Assembly: GCF_963675965.1 (NCBI RefSeq)
Contig: NZ_OY780935.1
Location: forward strand, 2,034,501 to 2,098,500
DNA: 64,000 nt
Reading direction: 5' to 3'
From: an uncultured Celeribacter sp.
Lineage (GTDB): Bacteria > Pseudomonadota > Alphaproteobacteria > Rhodobacterales > Rhodobacteraceae
Below are positions 35,468 to 42,791 of the stretch, one piece after another. A program made the position numbers and the translations under genes. The notes below the pieces were generated by a model, which was given only the letters and a program-made list of their open reading frames with translations, was not told the DNA's origin and searched no databases. The number at the start of each line of letters is the position of its first letter. Position 1 is the first letter of the stretch.

Positions 35468-35605
35468 TTACAGGCTAATCCGCCGGTTCAGCTGATAGTC
35501 CAGCTGATGTTTCAGGGCGGATCGTTTCAGACGGTCCGCCTGTTGAAATGTTGGCGCAATTTTTGCGCTTTTACGATGAAAACGGGTTTGAACAAAGCGG
35601 AGCAT
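35468..35605 (-). CDS. Possible 45-residue basic protein
   Basis: Short open frame (MLRFVQTRFHRKSAKIAP... ending LNRRISL) in the 259-bp gap between the HD gene and the divergent LysR gene. AAAGGA lies about 5 nt before its ATG. It is rich in Arg, Lys and Gln, with no membrane segment and no recognised family. Support is only the Shine-Dalgarno and the gene-sized gap opposite a LysR regulator, so it could be chance. Confidence 0.35.
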   Translation of the reverse strand: MLRFVQTRFHRKSAKIAPTFQQADRLKRSALKHQLDYQLNRRISL

Positions 35606-35705
35606 GGCGTTTCCTTTCGATCCGATAAGATGACAATGCCCCGAGTCGGCAAAAATCCGAAGTTTCTATGGCTTTCTAGTTTTAAGCTGTACTATCATTT
35701 AAGCT

Positions 35706-36581
35706 ATGGACTGGCGCGATATTCCCTCTCTCTCCGCTTTACGGGCTTTTGAATCCACTGCACGGCTCGGCACGTTTTCCGCCGCCGCGCGGGAACTGAA
35801 CGTCACCCCGGCGGGCATCGCGCAGCACGTCCGCGGCCTCGAAGATCACTTTGGCGAAAAGCTGGTCTACCGTGACGGCCAGTCCATGGCGCTGACAGAA
35901 CAGGGCAGGGTGCTTGCCGAAGCCCTGTCCGAAGGCTTTGGCATGATCGCCAGCGGCGTGCGCTCGGTCGGGTTGCACCGCTCACAACGCCCGCTCAACA
36001 TTTCCACCACACCAGGCTTTGCCGAGGTCTGGCTGATGCCGCGTCTGGGGGCGTTTTGGGAAGAACATCCCGACATCTGGATTCAGGTGCTGCCGTCGAT
36101 GGAGCGCGCGAACCTGCGGCTGGAGGGCGTGGATATGGCGCTGCGGTTTGGCGACGGAAACTGGCGCGGCGTCGATTGCGTGCCGCTGTTGCTGTCGCCC
36201 TTTGTCGTCGTCTGCGCCCCAAGTTACACCCCGGCAAACACGCTGGACGATATGGAAAATCTCGAAACGGAGCGCTGGCTGTTTTCGCAATACTCCCGCG
36301 AGCAATACCAATGGGGCGAACGCATCGGGCTGGATTTTCACAGCCTCGGCTATCGCGAAATGGCCAGCAACGCCCTGGCGCTATCTGCGGTGCGTTCCGG
36401 CCACGGGCTGACGATACAATCCAAGGTTCTAGTCGATGAAGATATTGCCTCAGGCCGCATGAAAGTCCTGCACGAAGCCGATTCTGAAGGCCTGGGCTAT
36501 TACATCATCACGCTGCCTGGGGTGCTGCCCCCGAATGTCAAAGCCTTGCGAAACTGGCTGATCAAGAACGCAGCACTCTGA
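35706..36581 (+). CDS. LysR-family regulator (GcvA-like)
   Basis: LysR-type regulator of 291 residues. The N-terminal winged helix starts IPSLSALRAFESTARLGTFSAAARELNVTPAGIAQHVRGLE, the pattern of the GcvA subgroup. The effector domain covers about 95-290 (LNISTTPGFAEVWLMPRLGAF, then MALRFGDGNW). The upstream gap is AT-rich and probably holds its operator. It is convergent with regA, 6 bp apart. The target genes are unknown. Confidence 0.92.
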   Translation: MDWRDIPSLSALRAFESTARLGTFSAAARELNVTPAGIAQHVRGLEDHFGEKLVYRDGQSMALTEQGRVLAEALSEGFGMIASGVRSVGLHRSQRPLNISTTPGFAEVWLMPRLGAFWEEHPDIWIQVLPSMERANLRLEGVDMALRFGDGNWRGVDCVPLLLSPFVVVCAPSYTPANTLDDMENLETERWLFSQYSREQYQWGERIGLDFHSLGYREMASNALALSAVRSGHGLTIQSKVLVDEDIASGRMKVLHEADSEGLGYYIITLPGVLPPNVKALRNWLIKNAAL

Positions 36582-36587
36582 CAGAAC

Positions 36588-37142
36588 TTAGCGCGGGGAG
36601 CGTTTGGCCAGAATGCGCTGCAGGGTCCGGCGGTGCATGTTCAGCCGACGCGCGGTTTCCGACACATTGCGATCGCAAAGCTCATAGACCCGCTGGATGT
36701 GTTCCCAGCGCACGCGATCAGCCGACATGGGATTGTCCGGCGGCGGCGGCAGTTCGTCGCTTTTGGCCAGAAGCGCGTTGACGATGTCACGGGCATCCGC
36801 CGGTTTCGACAGGTAATCCGTCGCCCCGATTTTGACCGCGGCCACCGCCGTGGCAATCGCACCATAGCCGGTCAGCACGACGATCCGGCTGTCAGGCCGC
36901 TTTTCCCGCAGCGTTTCGACCACATCAAGACCGCTGCCATCCTCAAGCCGCAAATCCACAACCGCATAGGCCGGCGGGCGGGCGGTGGAAATGGCCTTAC
37001 CCGCAGCAACAGAATCGGCAGTTTCGACAGCAAACCCGCGCTTTTCCATTGCCCGTGCCAGACGGCGCAGAAACGGTTCGTCATCATCCACCAAAAGCAG
37101 AGATGTGTCGTCTCCAAGGTCCAGTTGTTCTTCCACGGTCAT
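36588..37142 (-). CDS. regA: Redox response regulator RegA/PrrA/ActR
   Basis: DNA-binding partner of RegB. It controls respiration, redox balance, carbon and nitrogen fixation and, where present, photosynthesis genes in response to quinone redox state. The 184-residue protein has a receiver domain with phospho-acceptor Asp63 (VVDLRLEDG) and a Pro linker (ELPPPPDNP). The very conserved Fis-type helix-turn-helix is CDRNVSETARRLNMHRRTLQRILAKRSPR. It is downstream of senC and opposite regB, the classical arrangement. Confidence 0.97.
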   Translation of the reverse strand: MTVEEQLDLGDDTSLLLVDDDEPFLRRLARAMEKRGFAVETADSVAAGKAISTARPPAYAVVDLRLEDGSGLDVVETLREKRPDSRIVVLTGYGAIATAVAAVKIGATDYLSKPADARDIVNALLAKSDELPPPPDNPMSADRVRWEHIQRVYELCDRNVSETARRLNMHRRTLQRILAKRSPR

Positions 37143-37212
37143 CGGCTCATTCCTCGCCAGTCTGCATCTTTTGCGTGTCGTCGCCGCAGTTTAGGTAGCC
37201 TTTCCAGCAGGG

Positions 37213-37848
37213 TCAATTCTGCTCGGCCGCATCCATGAAACAGGCCACCCGATCTGCCATTTCTTCCGGTGTATCGTCACGTTTGAAGAAATCGACGAAG
37301 CCGATCTCGGGAAACACCAGATAGGTAAAGGTCGAATGGTCCACGAGATAATACTCAGGATCACCTTCTTCCTGCTTTTTGTAATAGGTCTTATAGGCCT
37401 GAGACGCAGCCCGAACCTGCTCGGGGCTGCCAGTGAGGCCGATCATGTTTTCGTGAAACAGATCGGTGAACTCCCGCACGACGTCCGGCGTGTCCCGTTC
37501 GGGGTCGATAGAAATAAAGGCCGTCTGCATATCATAGCCGCGTGCATCCAATATGCGCTCAGCGTCGGCATTGCGCATGTTATCAAGCGGGCAAACGTCC
37601 GGGCAGAAAGTATAGCCGAAATACAAGATCGTCGGCTTGGTGAAGACCTCTTTGTCAGTCACGGTCTGGCCGTCTTCACGCACCAGCTCGAACGGTCCGC
37701 CAATGGCACCGGCCCCGCCAGAGACAGCGGACCCCCGACACTGTGCAAACGCATCTCCGCTCGCCGGACGGGTTGCGTACCACCCCATGGCGCCAATCGC
37801 GACAATCAGGGAAACGCCAGCAACGATGGCAAAGGATTTCGTAGACAT
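37213..37848 (-). CDS. senC: SCO1/SenC/PrrC family copper protein
   Basis: Membrane-anchored thioredoxin-fold protein that helps load copper into cytochrome c oxidase and influences RegB signalling in Rhodobacter. The 211-residue protein has an N-terminal anchor (residues 5-24). The copper ligands are Cys82 and Cys86 (FGYTFCPDVCPLDN) and His171 (LVDHSTFTYLVFPE). The ATG at 37848 is preceded by AGGAG. It is the first gene of the senC-regA pair, sharing a promoter region with divergent regB. Confidence 0.95.
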   Translation of the reverse strand: MSTKSFAIVAGVSLIVAIGAMGWYATRPASGDAFAQCRGSAVSGGAGAIGGPFELVREDGQTVTDKEVFTKPTILYFGYTFCPDVCPLDNMRNADAERILDARGYDMQTAFISIDPERDTPDVVREFTDLFHENMIGLTGSPEQVRAASQAYKTYYKKQEEGDPEYYLVDHSTFTYLVFPEIGFVDFFKRDDTPEEMADRVACFMDAAEQN

Positions 37849-37940
37849 GTTCTCTCTCCTCGTCATTGCGGCGCATTGATCGGGACAAAGGGACCGATTA
37901 ACAAGGGGCGTAATGCCGCATCAGGGATAAATCTTTGCCC

Positions 37941-39332
37941 ATGTCAGATACTAGCGATGATCTCATAACGGAAGAGCGGCGATCAAATTGGGTGCGCCTG
38001 CGGACGCTCATAGCCTTGCGCTGGATCGCCATCACCGGGCAGGTGGCGACCATCATCCTCGCAATCTCGGTCTTTCATCTAAAATTCGAGCTTGGCGGTT
38101 TCGCGATGGTGATCGGCGCCTCGGTCATCCTGAATATCGTGACGACCTTTGTGTTTCCCGAAAACACCCGGCTCTCGGAACGCGGTGCGACGCTGATGCT
38201 GCTGTTCGATATTTCGCAGCTTTCAGCCCTGTTGTATCTGTCAGGCGGGTTGAACAATCCCTTTGCCCTGCTCATTCTGGCACCGGTGTCGATTGCCGCC
38301 TCGGCACTGCGTCCGAAACCGGCCATACTGACTGGCGGCGTCGCCATCGCACTGGTCAGCCTGATCGCGCTTTATCACATCCCGCTGGAAACACTGGCCG
38401 GGGACGTGCTCGCCCTGCCACAGATTTTCCTCATGGGAAGTTGGGCCAGTATCGTCATCGGCGTGATTTTTCTGGGTGTGTTTTCGTGGAAAGTGGCCTC
38501 GGAAATCCACACCATGTCCGAAGCCCTTCTGGCCACACAAATGGCGCTGACTCGCGAACAGAAACTCACCGATCTTGGCGGTGTCGTCGCCGCAGCCGCG
38601 CATGAGCTGGGCACGCCGCTGGCCACCATCAAGCTGGTGTCAAGCGAGCTTCTGGACGATCTGTCAGATCACCCGGATCTGCGCGACGACGCACAGCTGA
38701 TCAACGAACAGGCAGACCGCTGCCGCGATATTCTGCGCTCCATGGGACAGGCGGGCAAAGATGACCTCCACATGCGCTTTGCCCCGCTGCAGGCCGTGGT
38801 CGAAGAAGCCGCACAGCCGCATATGACCCGCGGGCGCGATGTGAAACTGCAGATCCTCGGCAGCGACGATGACAGTCCACAACCCTATGTCTATCGCCGC
38901 CCGGAAATCATCCATGGGCTGCGCAATCTCGTGCAGAACGCCGTCGATTTTGCCGAAACTACCGTCTGGATCGATGTCGCCTGGAGCAAACGCTCTGTGT
39001 CGGTGCGCATCATTGATGACGGCGCCGGTTTTCCCGCCTCTGTCCTGGGGCGGATCGGCGATCCCTTTGTGCGCCGCCGCCGGTCGGATCGCGAGCACCA
39101 GAAGAATCGTCCTGGATACGAGGGCATGGGACTGGGTCTGTTCATCGCCAAAACGCTTCTGGAGCGCACCGGCGCAGAGATCGCCTTTGCCAACGGATCA
39201 GACCGTCACGATCTGCACCTTCACGCGGGACGCCGGTCCGGTGCAATTGTCGAACTGACCTGGCAAAAAGCCCTGATTTGCGTCGAAGAGGGCAAGGAAA
39301 GTCAGGCGCTTGGCGAGAACACGCCTTTTTGA
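37941..39332 (+). CDS. regB: Redox sensor histidine kinase RegB/PrrB
   Basis: Membrane kinase that phosphorylates RegA when the quinone pool is reduced. The 463-residue protein has about six N-terminal membrane segments containing the ubiquinone-binding GGLNNPF (residue 102 onward). The phospho-acceptor is His221 (AAAAHELGTPLATIK) and the redox-switch Cys is Cys261 (DRCRDILRSMG). A HATPase domain follows, with YEGMGLGLFIAKTLLERTGA. All functional residues known from the family are present. The ATG at 37941 is the first good start. Confidence 0.97.
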   Translation: MSDTSDDLITEERRSNWVRLRTLIALRWIAITGQVATIILAISVFHLKFELGGFAMVIGASVILNIVTTFVFPENTRLSERGATLMLLFDISQLSALLYLSGGLNNPFALLILAPVSIAASALRPKPAILTGGVAIALVSLIALYHIPLETLAGDVLALPQIFLMGSWASIVIGVIFLGVFSWKVASEIHTMSEALLATQMALTREQKLTDLGGVVAAAAHELGTPLATIKLVSSELLDDLSDHPDLRDDAQLINEQADRCRDILRSMGQAGKDDLHMRFAPLQAVVEEAAQPHMTRGRDVKLQILGSDDDSPQPYVYRRPEIIHGLRNLVQNAVDFAETTVWIDVAWSKRSVSVRIIDDGAGFPASVLGRIGDPFVRRRRSDREHQKNRPGYEGMGLGLFIAKTLLERTGAEIAFANGSDRHDLHLHAGRRSGAIVELTWQKALICVEEGKESQALGENTPF

Positions 39333-39418
39333 AGACCGTTAGGGGGTTCTTAAGTCTCCGTTAACTCGCCGCACGCAAAGTCAGCCTGACTTTATCAGTG
39401 ACTTCAACGGGGATAACG

Positions 39419-41005
39419 ATGACTCAGCCGGTTCTTATAAATCTCTTGATCTCGGCTCTCGGCAGCCTCTGCCTTGCTTTCCTGATCCTTTATACTGTGT
39501 CATTTATCCTCATTAAGCGTGAAGATCGGCAGCGGCTGTCACTGCAGGAAAGCAATGCTGACATCGTTTTTCTCTTTGATAATGAAGTACTTGTGAATGC
39601 CTCCGCCTCCGCCCGGGACCTCTTGGCCTCGGCGGTGGACGTCGGTACAGACTGGTCGCGCCTCTTGTCACTGGTCATTTCCCGTTTCCCTGATCTGCCG
39701 GAAAAATGCGCCCGACTCGCGGAATGCGGCACGATGAGCGTGCCTTCGCAGGATGGCCGTGCGGTTTTCCAATGTGACTGGTGTGGCGGGCTGTCGAAAC
39801 TGACCCTGTTTGACCGTCTGTCCGAACAGAACCTGATCGAAATGGACTATCTGTCCTTCCTCGCGCTGGAAAACGAGCTGGAGGCCCTTCGCGATGTCGC
39901 AGAACATCTGCCCTTTCCGGCATGGCGCGAAAATCAGGACGGGGCAATTCTCTGGACCAATTCCGCCTATCTGGACATTGCCGAAAGAGATACGCCGCCA
40001 GAGAACGTCGGAGGATGGCCGCCGAAGCGCATCTTTAAAACGGATGATCTGAGCGAGGCGCCCCCCAATCAGGCCAGACGCATCTGTGCGACAGGGGGGT
40101 CGGAAGACTTTCCCAAATACTTTGACGTCTTCCGTTTCCCAATGGGAGACGACACGCTCTATGCCGCGAGCTGTTCGGACGCGATCGTGCACGCAGAAAC
40201 CCGGCTGCGTGATTTCCGACAATCCATGATCGAAATCTTTTCTCAATTGCCGACTGGGCTGGCGACCTTCGATGCGTCCTTGCACTTGGTGCTATTCAAC
40301 TCCGCCCTGTCCGATATGACCCATCTGTCGTCAGACTTCCTGATCAAACGTCCTGACATCTTTGCCTTCTTCGACGCGCTCAGGGACAACGCAATGATTC
40401 CGGAACCACGCAACTACGCGGAATGGCGCAGCCGTGTGACCGACATTGATACGCTGGCAAGTTCTGGCCCCTTTTCGGAAACCTGGTCGCTGGCCGATGG
40501 AAAAACATATCGCATCACAGGTCACCCGCATCATTCCGGCATTTTTTCTTTTCTGATCGACGACATTTCCGACGAAATGGCCTTTAATCGCCAGCTTCAG
40601 TCGCAGATCGATACGGGTCAGGCCATTTTGGACAGTTTTTCCAATGCCATCGTGGTTTTCCACAGATCCGGTCAAATCCAGGCCTGCAACACCGCCTACC
40701 GCGCGCTTTGGGACTTAGACGAGGAAGACCATGCGCAAACGCTGGACGATGCCGCCCGGATCTGGCGTGCGAAATGCGCACCCACCACCATCTGGACAGA
40801 GATTCGAAGCTCAATCGAAACCAGACCCCAAAGGCACAACCGGGTGCATAAGGCGCGCCTTTGGGATGGCCGCACGCTGGTGTGCCATGTCACGTCACTG
40901 CCACATGAAAACACTCTCGTCACCTTTGAAACCAAACAGGCCAGCACCATCATGACGCCCCGGCTTGTGCCCCAGTCGTCCAAGCCCGGTGCAATTCAGG
41001 CCTGA
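39419..41005 (+). CDS. Membrane-anchored PAS-domain protein, no kinase domain
   Basis: 528 residues with one N-terminal membrane anchor (LINLLISALGSLCLAFLILYTVSFILI), then PAS-like segments at about 150-250, 270-380 and 395-510 (DTGQAILDSFSNAIVVFHRSG). There is no His-kinase, HATPase, GGDEF or output domain. It lies just upstream of amgK-murU-addBA, where alphaproteobacteria often encode a PAS sensor; DivL-like proteins with reduced kinase regions are one possibility. The ATG at 39419 is preceded by GGGGAT. The function is not known. Confidence 0.75.
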   Translation: MTQPVLINLLISALGSLCLAFLILYTVSFILIKREDRQRLSLQESNADIVFLFDNEVLVNASASARDLLASAVDVGTDWSRLLSLVISRFPDLPEKCARLAECGTMSVPSQDGRAVFQCDWCGGLSKLTLFDRLSEQNLIEMDYLSFLALENELEALRDVAEHLPFPAWRENQDGAILWTNSAYLDIAERDTPPENVGGWPPKRIFKTDDLSEAPPNQARRICATGGSEDFPKYFDVFRFPMGDDTLYAASCSDAIVHAETRLRDFRQSMIEIFSQLPTGLATFDASLHLVLFNSALSDMTHLSSDFLIKRPDIFAFFDALRDNAMIPEPRNYAEWRSRVTDIDTLASSGPFSETWSLADGKTYRITGHPHHSGIFSFLIDDISDEMAFNRQLQSQIDTGQAILDSFSNAIVVFHRSGQIQACNTAYRALWDLDEEDHAQTLDDAARIWRAKCAPTTIWTEIRSSIETRPQRHNRVHKARLWDGRTLVCHVTSLPHENTLVTFETKQASTIMTPRLVPQSSKPGAIQA

Positions 41006-41115
41006 CCTGAAATACGCCTGCGGCGGATCCCTGATATTCCCGCCATGGATCCCCTTGTGTCCTCGGTCCAGAGGCCTAAAGTCGGACCTCACAGCTATTC
41101 ATCCGACAGGCTCCC

Positions 41116-42141
41116 ATGACCGACCGCACTGCCCAGCGCATCGCCTTTAAAAACAGCACCCTCTGGCAAGAAGCCAGCGCTGTGGCGATGGCCGGAGATG
41201 CCTCCGGCCGTCGATATCATCGCCTGTTCGACCCCAGCACAGAGCGCAGCGCGATTCTGATGGATGCCCCGCCCGAAGCCGGGGAAGACGTGCGGCCTTT
41301 TTTGCGCGTGGCCGCCTATCTGCGAGATCTCGGTCTGTCCGCACCAGAGATCTTTGCCGCGGACCAAGACCAAGGCTTTCTCATCCTCGAAGACTTCGGC
41401 GAAAACCGATATGATCGCATCTGCGCAGATCATCCCGATCACGAACCCGCGCTTTATGACGCTGCAGTGGATGTTTTGCTAACGCTTTCACAGGCAGAGC
41501 CACTTGAAAATCTTACAGATTTTCGCCCTGACATGACCGAAGCCGCCATGCCGTGCTATGACTGGTATGCTGCCCCCGTCACCGGAGACTTGGCAAAAGA
41601 GGCGCGCGCGGAAACCGCCGATCTCCTGCGCCGCCTGATCGACAGCCTCGGCCCTCAGACCGTCACGGCCCTCCGCGATTACCATGCGCAGAACCTGCTG
41701 TGGCTGCCAGAGCGCCAGAATGCGGCCCGTGTCGGCGTGCTGGATTTTCAGGATGCCGTGCTCTGCCATCCGGCCTATGATCTGATTTCACTGACCACGG
41801 ATGCCCGGCGGGATGTGTCCGACGACATCGCCGACCGATGCCTGCAGCGGATGACCGACGGGCTGCAGGTTGACGCAGAAAAGTTCGCCCTCGACGCGGC
41901 CATCTGTTCGGTGCAACGCAACCTGCGCATCCTGATGATTTTCGCGCGCATGTCCCTGCATTTTGCGCGCCCGCACTATCTGGACCTGCTCCCCCGCGTC
42001 TGGCGTTATTTGCAGCGCGATCTGGACCACCCGGACCTGCGTCCTTTGGCCATCCGGATCCGGGCCGATCTGCCAGAACCCACTCCTGACACCCTCAAGA
42101 GATTGAAATCCCTATGTGGCACAGTCCCAACTCTGCAATGA
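41116..42141 (+). CDS. amgK: N-acetylmuramate/N-acetylglucosamine anomeric kinase
   Basis: Phosphorylates recovered MurNAc (and GlcNAc) at C1 in the cell-wall recycling shortcut to UDP-MurNAc. The 341-residue protein has the aminoglycoside-phosphotransferase fold: nucleotide loop AGDASGRRYHRLF, hinge GFLILEDFGENRY, catalytic loop RDYHAQNLLW and metal-binding GVLDFQDAVLCHPAYDLISL. It overlaps murU by 28 bases. A 110-bp gap separates it from the PAS gene; tsaE, which often sits here, is missing. Confidence 0.92.
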   Translation: MTDRTAQRIAFKNSTLWQEASAVAMAGDASGRRYHRLFDPSTERSAILMDAPPEAGEDVRPFLRVAAYLRDLGLSAPEIFAADQDQGFLILEDFGENRYDRICADHPDHEPALYDAAVDVLLTLSQAEPLENLTDFRPDMTEAAMPCYDWYAAPVTGDLAKEARAETADLLRRLIDSLGPQTVTALRDYHAQNLLWLPERQNAARVGVLDFQDAVLCHPAYDLISLTTDARRDVSDDIADRCLQRMTDGLQVDAEKFALDAAICSVQRNLRILMIFARMSLHFARPHYLDLLPRVWRYLQRDLDHPDLRPLAIRIRADLPEPTPDTLKRLKSLCGTVPTLQ

Positions 42142-42791
42142 TCTTCTGTGCGGGACGCGGTACCCGCATGAAAGCCCTGACCGAGGATCGCCCCAAGCCG
42201 ATGATTGAGGTCGCAGGCCGACCGCTCGTCGAGCATGCTCTGGCCCAGCTCGACGGCATTCCCAACAAAGTAGCGAACCTTCATTACTTGCCGGATCAGT
42301 TGAAAACCCGTCTCGTCTCGGCAGGTGTTGAGACGATCTATGAAACCGAGCTTCTGGAAACCGGGGGGGGCTTGAGAAATGCATTGCCGCTTTTCACCGA
42401 GGACACCATCTTCACCATGAACACGGATGCCGTCTGGAAAGGGCCGCAAGCCAGTGACGTGTTGAGCCGCGCCTGGAATCCCGAGATCATGGATGCGCTA
42501 TTGCTCACCGTGCCGCACGAACGGACGCATGGTCATCTGGGGCAGGGGGATTTTGATCTGGCAGAGGATGGTCGTCTGGCACGGGGGCAGGCGAGCATCT
42601 ATACCGGCATACAAATCCTCAAGACCGACACGCTCGACGGGATCGAAGATCGGTTTTTTTCGCTCAATCTGGTCTGGGAACGCCTGTTTGAAAGCGGTCG
42701 CATTTTCGGCGTCGAATACCCCGGCGACTGGTGCGATGTTGGCCATCCCGACGGCATCAAGATTGCAGAACACCTTTTGGAAACGCGCTGA
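42114..42791 (+). CDS. murU: N-acetylmuramate-1-phosphate uridylyltransferase
   Basis: Converts MurNAc-1-P and UTP to UDP-MurNAc, the second step of the AmgK-MurU recycling route. The 225-residue protein has the nucleotidyltransferase signature IFCAGRGTRMKALTEDRPKPMIEVAGRPLVEHAL and the metal Asp in FTMNTDAVW. The ATG at 42114 gives the usual N-terminus; ATG 42138 (overlapping the amgK stop) is an alternative. It shares TGATG with addB. Confidence 0.9.
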   Translation: MWHSPNSAMIFCAGRGTRMKALTEDRPKPMIEVAGRPLVEHALAQLDGIPNKVANLHYLPDQLKTRLVSAGVETIYETELLETGGGLRNALPLFTEDTIFTMNTDAVWKGPQASDVLSRAWNPEIMDALLLTVPHERTHGHLGQGDFDLAEDGRLARGQASIYTGIQILKTDTLDGIEDRFFSLNLVWERLFESGRIFGVEYPGDWCDVGHPDGIKIAEHLLETR

